A stretch of DNA of 64,000 nt from an uncultured delta proteobacterium (GCA_903835685.1 CAILNX010000054.1:62001-126000), one strand, 5' to 3'; positions 1 through 8,911 are shown, counted from the first letter of the stretch. Notes: a model not told the origin generated them from the letters alone. Translations and numbers: made by a program.

Positions 1-1
1 C

Positions 2-637
2 CGGGGGGTGCTCTTCCTGGACGAGCTGCCGGAATTCAAGAAGCATGTGCTGGAGGTCCTGCGCCAGCCCCTGGAGGCCGGGGAGGTGACCATCTCCCGG
101 GCGGCCGGGTCCCTGCGCTATCCTGCGGATTTCATGCTGGTGGCGGCCATGAACCCTTGCCCTTGCGGCTATTTCTCCGATCCGCGACATACCTGCACCT
201 GTCGTCCGGAAGCGATTCAGCGCTACCGCTCCCGGCTCTCCGGCCCGCTTTTGGACCGCATCGACCTCCAGGTGGAGGTCCCGGCCGTTCCCTACGAGGA
301 TTTGAAGCGCACCCGGGGCGGGTCAGGCTCGCGCCAGATCAGGGAGCGGATCATGCGCACCCGGGAGCGCCAGGCCGAGCGCTACGCCGCGGCCGGTTTT
401 TTGACCAATTCCCAGCTTTCCGGCGCGCTCCTGGAAAAACATTGCCCCCTGACCGAGACCGAGCACGCCTTTCTGGAACAGGCCGTGCGCGCCCTGGGGC
501 TTTCGGCCCGGGCCTACACCCGGGTGTTGCGCATCGCCCGGACCATCGCGGACCTGGAGAGCGCCGAGCGCCTGGGCGTGGACCATCTGGCCGAGGCCAT
601 CAACTACCGCATCATGGACCGTCAGCGGGAAGCCTAG
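2..637 (+). CDS. YifB/ComM-family Mg-chelatase-like AAA+ ATPase, C-terminal part (5' end outside window)
   Basis: The frame is open from the first bases of the window, so this is the C-terminal part (about 211 residues) of a roughly 500-residue protein. The visible part opens inside the Walker B region (VLFLDELPEF), followed by the family's AAMNPCPCG segment and a CTC cysteine cluster. The last 90 residues form the helical Mg-chelatase C-terminal domain (ARAYTRVLRIARTIADL). Relatives (YifB, ComM) are hexameric helicase-like ATPases; ComM promotes branch migration during natural transformation. The stop lies one base before the start of the next gene, a histidine kinase. The family assignment is firm; the role in this organism is inferred. 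Confidence 0.93.
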   Translation, partial: RGVLFLDELPEFKKHVLEVLRQPLEAGEVTISRAAGSLRYPADFMLVAAMNPCPCGYFSDPRHTCTCRPEAIQRYRSRLSGPLLDRIDLQVEVPAVPYEDLKRTRGGSGSRQIRERIMRTRERQAERYAAAGFLTNSQLSGALLEKHCPLTETEHAFLEQAVRALGLSARAYTRVLRIARTIADLESAERLGVDHLAEAINYRIMDRQREA

Positions 638-638
638 C

Positions 639-2591
639 ATGGACGCCCCGGGTCTCATCCTCGGCCTTGGGAGCCTGGCCTTGGCCTTGACCCTGGGAGG
701 ACTTGGCCTGGCCCTCTTTCGCCAGGGCCGCGCCCGGCGGGGACTTGAGGCCAGCCTGGCCGTGGCCACCGAGCGCCTGGGCCATCTGGAAGAGGCCCTG
801 GAGGCCTGCGGGGACCGGGCCTGGGTCCTGTATCCGGACCAGGAGCGGGGGACCATCTATTTCGGCCGTTCAGCCCAGACCAGGCCCGGGGAGGAGTCCC
901 TCCTGCTGGAGACGGCCCTGGAGCGGGTGCATCCCGAGGACATGGCCGCTGCGCGCCAGATCCTGCGCGCCCACAGCCAGACCCCGGACGCGATCTGCGA
1001 GGTGGAGTACCGCCGGGCCTCGCTGACCGGAGACGGGACCTGGGTCTGGATGGAGCTGCGGGGCCGCGCCCTGGCGCGCCATCCCGACGGCCGGGCCATC
1101 CGGATGGCCGGGGTGATCCGGGACATCACCCGGCGCAAGGAGGCGGAAGAGACCCTCAAGGCCAGCGAACGCCTGTACCGCACCATTGTGGAGGACCAAA
1201 CCGACCTCATCTGCCGGGCCACGCCCGAGGGGGTGCTGACCTTTGTGAACGAGGCCTATGCCCTGGCCTTTGATCGGTCCCCGGCCGAACTGATGGGCGT
1301 GAATTTCTTCGACCTGGTCCCGGAGGCCGACCGGCCGGACCTGTGTCGGCACCTGGACGGAATCTCCCTGGACCAGCAGACATCGGCCGTGGAGCATCGG
1401 GTCAATCTTCCGGGCGGGGGAGTCGGCTGGCAGCGATGGGTGGACCGGGGCATCTTCGACGCCCGCGGCCGTTTGAAGGAGTATCAGAGCGTGGGCCGGG
1501 ACGTGACCAAGCGCAAGGAGGCCGAGCTGGCCCTGGCCCAAAGCGAGGACAAGTACCGGCGGGTCTTCGAGACCACGGCCGACGCCATGATCCTCATGGA
1601 TTACGAGACCCGGCGCATCCTGGACGCGAACAGCGCCGCCTGCCGCCTCTACGGGTACCAGCGGGACGAGCTTGTGGGCCTGGACATGATGATCCTCTCG
1701 GCCGAACCGGCCCGGACCCTGGCCTCCATCAATGCGGCCGAGTCCCACGTGCCCCTGCGCTACCACGTGCGCAAGGACGGGGCCATCTTTCCGGTGGAGA
1801 TATCCATGAACCGTTCGCGCCGAAACGGCCGCCATTTGGGCGTCTGCCTGATGCGGGACATCTCCGGCCGCATCGAAGCCGAGCGGGGCAAGGACGAATT
1901 CCTGGCCACCGTGGCCCATGAACTGAAAACCCCCCTGACCTCTTTGTACGGCTCCCTGGGGCTGTTGCAGGCCAATGTCGAGAAGATGCCCCGGGACAAA
2001 TTGCTCTCCCTCCTGACCATCGCCCACGGCAACAGCCGGCGGCTCATCCGGCTGGTCGGGGACATCCTGGACAATGAAAAGCTCCAGTCCGGCAAACTGG
2101 TCTTTCACCGGACCCTGGTGCGCCTCGGCCCGGTGCTCCAGCGGGCCACGGAGGAGATGCGTTTCTACGCCCAGACCCGGGAGGTGGGCCTGACCCTGGA
2201 CCTCCCCCTGGGGGACGTGCAGGTCTGGGCCGATCCGGATCGGGTGGAGCAGGTGCTCATCAACCTCCTGTCCAACGCCATCAAGCACGCGCCCGGCGGG
2301 TCCGAGGTGGGCATCGGGCTGGAAGCGGCCGCAGGCCTGGCCCGGATCAGCGTGCGGGACCAGGGGCCGGGTATTCCGGCCGAGTTCCAGGGCCAGATTT
2401 TCGAGCGTTTCGTCCAGATCGGAATCTCCGGCACCTCCTCCCGGGGAGGCTCGGGCCTGGGCCTGACCATCGCCAAGGCCCTGGTGGAGAGAATGGGCGG
2501 GCGCATGGATTTTGAAAGTCAGGACGGCCGGGGCGCGGAGTTCTGGTTCGAGCTGCCCCTGGCCGGGTCCGAGGCCGCCCATGAGCGCTGA
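639..2591 (+). CDS. Membrane-anchored multi-PAS sensor histidine kinase
   Basis: This 650-residue sensor kinase has one hydrophobic N-terminal helix (about residues 4-28), three successive PAS domains (about 50-165, 172-292 and 300-415, the first two ending in DITRRKEAE and DVTKRKEAE) and a HisKA domain with phospho-acceptor His427 in AHELKTPL. The HATPase domain has N-box NLLSNAIKH, DQGPGIP and GSGLGL near residue 605. It has no receiver of its own. The stop codon overlaps the ATG of the following receiver gene, and an Hpt gene follows that, so the three probably form one phosphorelay. The first PAS is atypical at its start. The ligand is unknown. Confidence 0.93.
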   Translation: MDAPGLILGLGSLALALTLGGLGLALFRQGRARRGLEASLAVATERLGHLEEALEACGDRAWVLYPDQERGTIYFGRSAQTRPGEESLLLETALERVHPEDMAAARQILRAHSQTPDAICEVEYRRASLTGDGTWVWMELRGRALARHPDGRAIRMAGVIRDITRRKEAEETLKASERLYRTIVEDQTDLICRATPEGVLTFVNEAYALAFDRSPAELMGVNFFDLVPEADRPDLCRHLDGISLDQQTSAVEHRVNLPGGGVGWQRWVDRGIFDARGRLKEYQSVGRDVTKRKEAELALAQSEDKYRRVFETTADAMILMDYETRRILDANSAACRLYGYQRDELVGLDMMILSAEPARTLASINAAESHVPLRYHVRKDGAIFPVEISMNRSRRNGRHLGVCLMRDISGRIEAERGKDEFLATVAHELKTPLTSLYGSLGLLQANVEKMPRDKLLSLLTIAHGNSRRLIRLVGDILDNEKLQSGKLVFHRTLVRLGPVLQRATEEMRFYAQTREVGLTLDLPLGDVQVWADPDRVEQVLINLLSNAIKHAPGGSEVGIGLEAAAGLARISVRDQGPGIPAEFQGQIFERFVQIGISGTSSRGGSGLGLTIAKALVERMGGRMDFESQDGRGAEFWFELPLAGSEAAHER

Positions 2592-2994
2592 TCCCCTGCG
2601 CCGCATCCTGCTGGTGGAGGACGACCTGGACATCCAGGCCGTGATCCAGCTCAGCCTGGAGATGAACGGAGGATTCACGGTCGCGACCTGCGCCCGGGCC
2701 AGCCAGGCCCTGGACCTGGCCCGGAGCTTTGGCCCGGACCTCATCCTGCTGGATGTGATGATGCCGGACCTAAACGGCCCGGCCCTGCTGGGGGCCATGC
2801 GCCAGGACCCGGACCTGGCCGGGATTCCAGCCGTGTTCCTGACCGCCAAATCCCTGGACGAGGACCCCTGGCTGGAGCGCCTGCCCGGGGTCCTGGCCCG
2901 CATCTCCAAGCCCTTTGATCCCCAGGAGCTGGTTCCGGCCCTGCTGCGCATCTGGGCGGGCCGGGTCCGGGACCCGGGGAGTCCCCGGCCATGA
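2581..2994 (+). CDS. Stand-alone response regulator receiver
   Basis: This 137-residue CheY-like receiver has no output domain. Acidic residues sit in LLVEDDLD near the N-terminus, the phospho-acceptor is Asp58 in LILLDVMMP, the switch Thr lies in FLTAK, and Lys110 lies in ISKPFDP. The ATG at 2581 overlaps the end of the kinase gene, so translation is coupled. The stop overlaps the ATG of the downstream Hpt gene (ATGA). With no output domain, it probably passes phosphate between the kinase and the Hpt protein or binds a partner directly. Confidence 0.92.
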   Translation: MSADPLRRILLVEDDLDIQAVIQLSLEMNGGFTVATCARASQALDLARSFGPDLILLDVMMPDLNGPALLGAMRQDPDLAGIPAVFLTAKSLDEDPWLERLPGVLARISKPFDPQELVPALLRIWAGRVRDPGSPRP

Positions 2995-3389
2995 CCGAGG
3001 AATTGACCTCGGACATGGCCCCGGAAGACGCCTTTTTGGCCCAACTGGACGTCCTGCGCCACAGATACCTGGCCCGGCTGCCCGGCCTTGTGGCCCGGAT
3101 CGCGGACCTGTCCGGGCTGGCGCTGGAGACCAAGGAACGGGAGCAGTGGCGGGAAGCGCACCGTCTCCTGCACTCCCTGGCCGGCACGGCCCCGACCTAT
3201 GGGTTTACGGCCGTGGCCCAGGCGGCCAGGGGCTTGCTGGCCCTGATGACCGTTGTCCTGGACGATCCCTCGGCCTCTTTTCCCGGCCCCAAGGAACTGG
3301 ATCAGGCCCTGGAACGACTCCGACAGGCCGAGGCCGAATCCGAGCCCTTGCCTAACCCCGAAGGTCCGATTATAGCACCCGCACCATGA
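2991..3389 (+). CDS. Hpt (histidine phosphotransfer) domain protein
   Basis: This 132-residue helical protein carries a recognisable Hpt motif, AHRLLHSLAGTAPTYGF. His61 aligns with the phospho-accepting histidine of the HxLKGSSxxxG consensus; His57 also lies nearby. The lysine usually found three residues after the histidine is replaced by alanine, which occurs in divergent Hpt domains. It overlaps the receiver gene by four bases (ATGA) and overlaps the topA start in the same way, so it is probably co-transcribed with both. The likely role is the third component of the local His-Asp-His relay; the final output regulator is not visible nearby. Confidence 0.82.
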   Translation: MTEELTSDMAPEDAFLAQLDVLRHRYLARLPGLVARIADLSGLALETKEREQWREAHRLLHSLAGTAPTYGFTAVAQAARGLLALMTVVLDDPSASFPGPKELDQALERLRQAEAESEPLPNPEGPIIAPAP

Positions 3390-5782
3390 CAAAGGACCTC
3401 ATCATCGTCGAGTCACCGGCCAAGGTTAAAACCATTAAGAAATTCCTGGGCCGCAACTACGAGGTGGCTGCCTCGGTAGGACATGTGCGCGACCTGCCCA
3501 AAAAAGATTTCGGGGTGGACGAGGGCAACAATTTCGCCCCCCGCTACGAGATCATCGAGGGCAAGGAGGAGGTGGTGCGCAAGCTGCGCGCCGCTGCGGC
3601 CAAGGCCCACACCGTGTACCTTGCGCCCGACCCGGACCGCGAAGGCGAGGCCATCGCCTGGCACGTGGCCCAGGCCATCAAGGACAAGAACTCCAACATC
3701 CGGCGCATCCGCTTCAACGAGATCACGGCCCGGGCGGTGAAAGAGGCCTTGAACGACCCTCGGGACATCGACGAGAATCTCTTCAACTCCCAGCAGGCCC
3801 GGCGCATCCTGGACCGGCTGGTGGGTTACAAGCTTTCCCCCCTGCTCTGGAAAAAGGTCAAGCGGGGCATCTCGGCCGGACGGGTGCAGTCCGTGGCCCT
3901 CAAGGTGGTGGTGGAGCGGGAGAAGGAGCGCCAGCGCTTCGAATCCCAGGAATACTGGGTGTTCAAGGCCCTGGTGGAAGGCTCGGTGCCGCCTCCCTTT
4001 GCCCTGGAGCTGTGGAAAGTCGGGGGCAAGAAGCCGGTCATCAGCTCGGCCGACGAGGCCCTGGCCCTGGAGGCCGCAATCGCCGGGCACCCCTTCACCG
4101 TGTCCGAGGTGGAGCCCAAGGAGCGCAAGAAGACCCCTCTGCCGCCCTTCATTACCTCCACCTTGCAGCAGGACGCCAACCGCCGCCTGGGCTATTCGGC
4201 CAAGAAGACCATGACCCTGGCCCAGAGGCTCTACGAGGGCGTGGAACTGGGCGAGGCCGGGACCGTGGCGCTGATCACCTACATGCGCACCGACTCCGTG
4301 CGCATTGCCGACGAGGCCCGCCAGGCCGCCCAGGAGTTCATCCTGGAGCGTTTCGGCCCGGAATTCTATCCGGCCAAGGCCCGGGTATTTAAGTCCAAGG
4401 GCTCGGCCCAGGACGCCCACGAGGCCGTGCGGCCCGTCGAGGTGTCGGTCACCCCCCAGGACGTCAAAGGCCATCTGCCCGCCGACCTGTACCGACTCTA
4501 CACCCTGATCTGGGAGCGGTTCATGGCCTCCCAGATGGCCGAGGCCCGGTTCCACGACACCGTGGTCACCGTGGCTTCAGGCCCGGTCCAATGGCGGGCC
4601 AAGGGCGAACGCCTGCTCTTTCCGGGCTTCCTCAAGGTCTACGGCCGGGCCGAGGAGGAGGAGAACGCCGAACTGCCGCCCCTGGCCGCTGGCGAGGTCC
4701 TCAAGCTGGACCGGGTGGACAAGGAGCAGAAGTTCACCCAGCCCCCGGCCCGGTACACCGAGGCCACCCTGGTCAAGGAGCTGGAGGACAAGGGCATCGG
4801 GCGGCCCTCCACCTATGCCGCCATCTTGTCCACCATCCAGGACCGGGAATACGTCCGGCTGGAAGAGAAGAAATTCGTGCCCACTGAACTCGGGTTCACG
4901 GTCAGCGACCAGCTTTCCGACCATTTCACCGAGCTCATGGACATCGGGTTCACGGCCCAGATGGAGGACCGCCTGGACGAGGTGGCCGAGGGCAAGCAGG
5001 ACTGGGTGACCCTGCTCAAGGATTTTTCCGCAGGCTTTGGCGCAGCCCTGGACAAGGCCCAGGAGGGCATGACCCGGGGCGGACAGGCCACGGGCATTGT
5101 CTGCAACCTGTGCGGCAAGCCCATGCAGATCAAGTTCTCCAAGTCCGGGGGCGAGTTTTTGGGCTGCACCGGGTTTCCGGAGTGCAAGAACATCCTGAAC
5201 TTCACCCGCACCGAGTCCGGCGAGATCAAGGCCACGGAAAAGGTGGAGGAAAAGACCGACATCGTGTGCGACAAATGTGGCGCACCCATGCTGGTCAAGC
5301 GCAGCCGCATGGGGGATTTCCTGGGCTGCTCGGCCTACCCGGAGTGCAAGAACATCAAGAATTTCACCCGGGACTCCGAGGGCAAGATCACGGTCCAGGA
5401 GGCCCGGGAGCCGGAAGTGGTGGGCGTCTGCCCGGATTGCGGGGGCAACCTGGTGCTCAAGCGGGCCAAGACCGGCAGCCGGTTCATCGCCTGCGCCAAC
5501 TACCCAAAATGCAAGCACACCGAGCCCTTTTCCACGGGCGTGCCCTGCCCGGTGGAGGGCTGCGGGGGCCTGCTCATGGAAAAAAGCTCGGGCAAGGGCA
5601 AGCTGTTCTATTCCTGCGGCCGCTACCCCCAGTGCAAGTTCGCCTTGTGGAACTGGCCTGTGCCCGGGACCTGCCCCCAGTGCGGGTCCAAGATTCTGGT
5701 CAGGAAGACCCTCAAGGGCCGGGGCGAGGTCGTCGGCTGCCCGGAAAAGGGCTGCGGCTACGTCCTGGAACCCGAGGAGTAA
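3386..5782 (+). CDS. topA: DNA topoisomerase I (type IA)
   Basis: This 798-residue enzyme relaxes negative supercoils by single-strand passage. The TOPRIM domain starts with IIVESPAKVKTI and carries the acidic DPDREGEAIAW site. The catalytic tyrosine is Tyr299 in TYMRTDSVRI. The C-terminal third holds five zinc-ribbon repeats of the C-x2-C...C-x(4-5)-C type (for example CDKCGAPM...CSAYPEC), more than the three of Escherichia coli TopA. The fourth and fifth have slightly altered spacing. The ATG overlaps the Hpt stop codon. The length and all motifs are normal for bacterial topoisomerase I. Confidence 0.98.
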   Translation: MTKDLIIVESPAKVKTIKKFLGRNYEVAASVGHVRDLPKKDFGVDEGNNFAPRYEIIEGKEEVVRKLRAAAAKAHTVYLAPDPDREGEAIAWHVAQAIKDKNSNIRRIRFNEITARAVKEALNDPRDIDENLFNSQQARRILDRLVGYKLSPLLWKKVKRGISAGRVQSVALKVVVEREKERQRFESQEYWVFKALVEGSVPPPFALELWKVGGKKPVISSADEALALEAAIAGHPFTVSEVEPKERKKTPLPPFITSTLQQDANRRLGYSAKKTMTLAQRLYEGVELGEAGTVALITYMRTDSVRIADEARQAAQEFILERFGPEFYPAKARVFKSKGSAQDAHEAVRPVEVSVTPQDVKGHLPADLYRLYTLIWERFMASQMAEARFHDTVVTVASGPVQWRAKGERLLFPGFLKVYGRAEEEENAELPPLAAGEVLKLDRVDKEQKFTQPPARYTEATLVKELEDKGIGRPSTYAAILSTIQDREYVRLEEKKFVPTELGFTVSDQLSDHFTELMDIGFTAQMEDRLDEVAEGKQDWVTLLKDFSAGFGAALDKAQEGMTRGGQATGIVCNLCGKPMQIKFSKSGGEFLGCTGFPECKNILNFTRTESGEIKATEKVEEKTDIVCDKCGAPMLVKRSRMGDFLGCSAYPECKNIKNFTRDSEGKITVQEAREPEVVGVCPDCGGNLVLKRAKTGSRFIACANYPKCKHTEPFSTGVPCPVEGCGGLLMEKSSGKGKLFYSCGRYPQCKFALWNWPVPGTCPQCGSKILVRKTLKGRGEVVGCPEKGCGYVLEPEE

Positions 5783-5824
5783 AGGCGGCCTCAAACTCCC
5801 CAACCGGCCAGTCTCGGAGGTTCC

Positions 5825-6889
5825 ATGCAGGCGATGGGCATCCATGAGCGCATCGAGTGGCTGTGGCGGCTGGGCCGGGAGCATTCCCTGGACTACTGCC
5901 AGCCCGAGGCCGACCTGGCCCGCAGGCGCTACCTGGCCGAGCATCCCACGCACATCATGGTGCTCAAGTGCATGGACGGCCGCATCCACATCCCCTACGC
6001 CACCCGCACGCCTTTAGGGATCATCGAGCCCTTCCGCAACCTGGGCGGCATGTTCAACCTGGGCTGGCCCTATCTGGGCGAGGTGGTGGCCAATTCCGTG
6101 GCCGAGGCCGTGGACGCGGGCAAGCGGGTGCTGCTGGTCATCACCTACCATTTCTCCAAGGGTGATCCGGCGCGGGGCTGCGCCGGGTTCAACCACGACA
6201 CGGCCGCCTCCATCCGCTACGTGCAGGACATCCGCCGCCAGGTGGAATACACCTTCGGGGCCGCGCACCAGACCGTATACCCCCTGGTCATGGGCTTTGA
6301 GACCGACGAGGACGCGCTCATCCTGCACGGGGAGGGCGACCCCCTGAATCTGGCCGAGGTCCGGGAGGACGACGAAGGGGTGCTGACGTCCCACCTGGCC
6401 GCCCTGTTCCCGGACATGCCCGGCCGCATCCTGGCCGACCTTGTGCCCCTGGTTCTGGGCAACATCCGGCATGTGGCGGAGACCCGGGCGGAGACCCGGG
6501 CCTCCAGGCGGAACCTGGCCACCGAGCACCGGGAATGGATGATTTGCATCGGCCGGGGCTTTGATTTCCTGCACGTGCCCAACGTGGCCCTCATCGTGGG
6601 TCCCTACAGCCCGGACTTGAGCGGCCCCATCATCAAGGCCGCTGGCATCATCCAGGCCAACATGCAGGCCGGGCGCGTCCCGGACGACGGGTTCCTGCTC
6701 CTGGCCTCGGCCCCCTATCGCGAGGGTGGGGTGGACCGGGCCAGGGCCGAACTGAAATCCCGTTTCCTGTCCGCCTTTGCCCACGAGGTCATCGCCCGGG
6801 AATTGCCGGACCTGCACCCGCGCATGATCCGCCGCACGGCGGTCCTCCACTGGGAGACCCGGGCCTTGGAGCTCATCGAACAGGATTGA
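5825..6889 (+). CDS. Carbonic-anhydrase-like protein (beta/carboxysomal CsoSCA-type zinc site)
   Basis: This 354-residue protein starts at an ATG five bases after a CGGAGG ribosome site. Cys49, Asp51 and Arg53 in LKCMDGRIH, His109 in TYHFSKG and Cys119 in ARGCAGF reproduce the Cys / Asp-Arg dyad / His / Cys layout of beta-class carbonic anhydrases. The H-to-C spacing (10 residues) resembles the carboxysomal CsoSCA type (11) rather than the usual H-x2-C. No carboxysome, RuBisCO or microcompartment gene lies nearby, and there is no signal peptide. It may be a cytoplasmic carbonic anhydrase or a derived zinc enzyme. The fold is inferred from residue spacing, not from a search. Confidence 0.6.
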   Translation: MQAMGIHERIEWLWRLGREHSLDYCQPEADLARRRYLAEHPTHIMVLKCMDGRIHIPYATRTPLGIIEPFRNLGGMFNLGWPYLGEVVANSVAEAVDAGKRVLLVITYHFSKGDPARGCAGFNHDTAASIRYVQDIRRQVEYTFGAAHQTVYPLVMGFETDEDALILHGEGDPLNLAEVREDDEGVLTSHLAALFPDMPGRILADLVPLVLGNIRHVAETRAETRASRRNLATEHREWMICIGRGFDFLHVPNVALIVGPYSPDLSGPIIKAAGIIQANMQAGRVPDDGFLLLASAPYREGGVDRARAELKSRFLSAFAHEVIARELPDLHPRMIRRTAVLHWETRALELIEQD

Positions 6890-6952
6890 TTGGGCGGGCG
6901 TTGGGGCCGGGGTCGTTTCTGCCGTGTTCAGGCCTGACGGCCCAAAGAAGCG

Positions 6953-6973
6953 GAAGAAAAAATATTTTTCTTC
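6953..6973. terminator. AT-rich hairpin between convergent genes
   Basis: A perfect 9-bp inverted repeat GAAGAAAAA / TTTTTCTTC with loop ATA sits between two genes whose 3' ends face each other. It would give a U-rich tail on both strands. Similar AT-rich elements lie at three other convergent junctions in this window. It is probably a bidirectional terminator. Confidence 0.55.
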
Positions 6974-7024
6974 TTCGTTTGCAGTGGCCGAAGGCCGCGC
7001 GGGATCTGGCCGGATAACGGGAGG

Positions 7025-7870
7025 CTAGTCGTGGGAATGGTCCGGGCAGCCGCAGGCCGGGATGCCCCGGTCCTGGTGCGGTCCCAGGACCCGGTGGGGG
7101 ATGGGGCCGTGGGCCAGAAGCTCCACCGGGCAGGCATGGGCGCCGTGGCCGTAGACAGTCTGAAACATCTCCTCGGTCAGCTTCGATCCCTGGTGGTAGT
7201 GCAAGGTCTGGTTCACGCAGGCCACGGACTTCACCGCGCTTGAGATCACCGACAGGTCGTGGCTGACCATGACGATGGTCATGTCCTGGTTGAGCTTGGC
7301 CAAAAGCTCGTAGATGCAGTGCTTGCCCTCGTGGTCGATGCTGGCCGTGGGCTCGTCCAGGAGCAGGAGCCGGGGGCCGGCGGCCAAGGCCCGGGCCAGG
7401 AGCACCCGCTGTTTCTGCCCGCCGGACAGGTCCGAGACCCGGTGCCCGGCATGGGCCAGCATGGCCACGCTGTCCAGGGCCTGCCGGGCCTTGTCCCGGT
7501 CTTCCGGGCTGGTGCGCAGGCCCTTGGCCCCGAAAAGTCCGGGCCGGGTCAGGCCCAGGAGCACGGCGTCCAGCACGGTGATGGGAAAGGAGGGCGAGAC
7601 GTGGGTGTGCTGGGGCAGATACCCGGACAGGCCCCCGCTTTTGCCCGCCGGACGGCCGTACACCCGGATGGAGCCCGAGGCCGGGGCCAGGAGGCCCAGG
7701 ATGAGCTTGAGCAGGGTGGTCTTGCCCCCGCCGTTGGGACCGAGGATGGCCAGGAATTCGCCGTGGGGCAGGGCCAGATTGATATTGGAAAGCACCGGGA
7801 CGCCGTTGTAGGCAAAGCTTGCGTCAATGATTTCGATGGCCGGGCTCTGGTCCATGGGGGCGGTGTGCAT
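7025..7870 (-). CDS. ZnuC-like metal ABC transporter ATP-binding protein with His/Cys-rich tail
   Basis: This 281-residue ATPase has Walker A GPNGGGKTT, Q-loop YLPQHTHV, signature LSGGQKQR, Walker B LLLLDEPTAS and H-loop VSHD. The sequence, especially YLPQH and the His after it, places it with the ZnuC/MntB family of metal importers. After about residue 230 comes a tail with many His and Cys residues (HGAHACP...CGCPDHSHD) that could bind metal. No permease (ZnuB) or binding protein (ZnuA) gene is adjacent on either side, which is unusual. An ATG at codon 6 (MDQSP) is an alternative start. Zinc is the most likely substrate; manganese or another metal is possible. Confidence 0.85.
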   Translation of the reverse strand: MHTAPMDQSPAIEIIDASFAYNGVPVLSNINLALPHGEFLAILGPNGGGKTTLLKLILGLLAPASGSIRVYGRPAGKSGGLSGYLPQHTHVSPSFPITVLDAVLLGLTRPGLFGAKGLRTSPEDRDKARQALDSVAMLAHAGHRVSDLSGGQKQRVLLARALAAGPRLLLLDEPTASIDHEGKHCIYELLAKLNQDMTIVMVSHDLSVISSAVKSVACVNQTLHYHQGSKLTEEMFQTVYGHGAHACPVELLAHGPIPHRVLGPHQDRGIPACGCPDHSHD

Positions 7871-8017
7871 GGGGCCAGTGTAGCCATGCGGCCGGGCTTT
7901 GTAAATCAGGCCGAAGCCAGATGATCCCGAGGGGAGCCCGGTTGATTCGGCCTCCTAGCCCAAGAATCCACTTGACGGTGCGGGAGGGCTTGTTTTACTT
8001 GCTTGTCCCTCACGTCC

Positions 8018-8093
8018 GCCAGCGTAGCTCAGATGGTAGAGCAGCTGATTCGTAATCAGCAGGTCCGGAGTTCGAATCTCCGCGCTGGCTCCA
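8018..8093 (+). tRNA. tRNA-Thr (anticodon CGU)
   Basis: The 76-nt cloverleaf includes an encoded CCA. The acceptor stem is GCCAGCG/CGCTGGC, the D arm GCTC...GAGC, and the anticodon stem GCTGA/TCAGC with loop TTCGTAA, giving anticodon CGT (reads ACG). The T arm is CGGAG-TTCGAAT-CTCCG. A strong terminator follows after ten bases, so it is a single-gene unit. Confidence 0.97.
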
Positions 8094-8103
8094 GAGAACG
8101 AAA

Positions 8104-8142
8104 CGGGTCAGGACACCATGTCCTGACCCGTCTTTCTTTTTT
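8104..8142 (+). terminator. Rho-independent terminator of tRNA-Thr
   Basis: A perfect inverted repeat CGGGTCAGGACA / TGTCCTGACCCG with a 3-nt loop is followed by a T-rich run (TCTTTCTTTTTT) just after the tRNA. Confidence 0.93.
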
Positions 8143-8245
8143 CCTGATTTGGTCTGAGGCTTCGCACCGGTCCCGGCCGGTTTTTCCCGGGCGTCCTTGG
8201 ATCGGTCGGCCGCTCTCAGCCCGGCCCCTGTGACGCAGGCGGTTA

Positions 8246-8911
8246 TCAGTCCTTGCCCGCCACATCTTGCTGCGTTTTGGCCAGATTTTCGTGTTTGAGC
8301 ACAAGATTCCGGATCTTCACTTCCAGGCCTTCCCAGGGGCTTTGCACCAGGCCCTTCTTCAGCAGGCCCGCGTGCGTGGATTCCTTGACCTCGCCGACCA
8401 ACTGGCCGACGGGATTGAAAATCCTGGCCTTGGCCCAGCGCGCCTCCTGGGGATTCAGGTCCTCGTCGCCGCTGTCTTCGGTGTCGATCCGATACCCGTG
8501 AATATGATGAGGTTGCGCAGGAAGCGCACTGGTTTTCACGACCTTCCTGGTATCTTCCCCGGCGTTCAGGCGTTCCCTGATCTTGCGTGACAGGGCCAGG
8601 TGTTCGTCGCGGTATTTGCGGAGCCCGATCAGCAGGTTCAAGACCGTGTTGGCCATGTCCTTGTCCATCCGGCCGATGGCCTCCGGGGCGACCTCGAAAC
8701 TTTCATAAAGCTGCTGGGCCTGCTGCATGGTCGCGCCCCCGGAGATGCCCGTGGTCCAGGCTTCACGCCGTCTTTTGGCCAAGGCCTCGTTCTCGGCCCG
8801 GGTCTGGCGCTTTCTGGAGTGCGGGATTTGGCGGGCGGGCTCCTGTTCAGAAGCGCCTTGCCCTTCCATGCTGGTGTCTGGTTCGGTTGAAACATCTTGT
8901 GTGGTGGTCAT
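8246..8911 (-). CDS. Hypothetical protein
   Basis: This is a 221-residue protein I do not recognise. The chosen start is the ATG at 8911 (MTTTQDVST); the frame stays open upstream, but that stretch overlaps the oppositely oriented ArsR gene and its promoter and looks non-coding. The N-terminal 60 residues are polar and probably disordered. They are followed by a helical segment with a Gly-rich turn (SGGATMQQAQ), a charged helix (KYRDEHLALSRKIRERL), an acidic linker (DTEDSGDEDLN) and a C-terminal lysine-rich helix. There is no signal peptide or membrane segment. It lies between the tRNA terminator and the metalloid island, pointing at the tRNA. Confidence 0.6.
   Translation of the reverse strand: MTTTQDVSTEPDTSMEGQGASEQEPARQIPHSRKRQTRAENEALAKRRREAWTTGISGGATMQQAQQLYESFEVAPEAIGRMDKDMANTVLNLLIGLRKYRDEHLALSRKIRERLNAGEDTRKVVKTSALPAQPHHIHGYRIDTEDSGDEDLNPQEARWAKARIFNPVGQLVGEVKESTHAGLLKKGLVQSPWEGLEVKIRNLVLKHENLAKTQQDVAGKD

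Noticed and set aside
870-3392. Very long antisense open frames (for example 870-3392, 11575-13431, 20022-22025)
   Set aside because: They lie opposite or out of frame with well-supported genes. High GC leaves such frames open by chance, and their Arg/Pro/Gly/His-rich products match no protein pattern.
8018-8093. tRNA-Thr as an att site for an integrative island
   Set aside because: I saw no second copy of the tRNA 3' end downstream and no integrase gene, so the idea is unsupported within this window.
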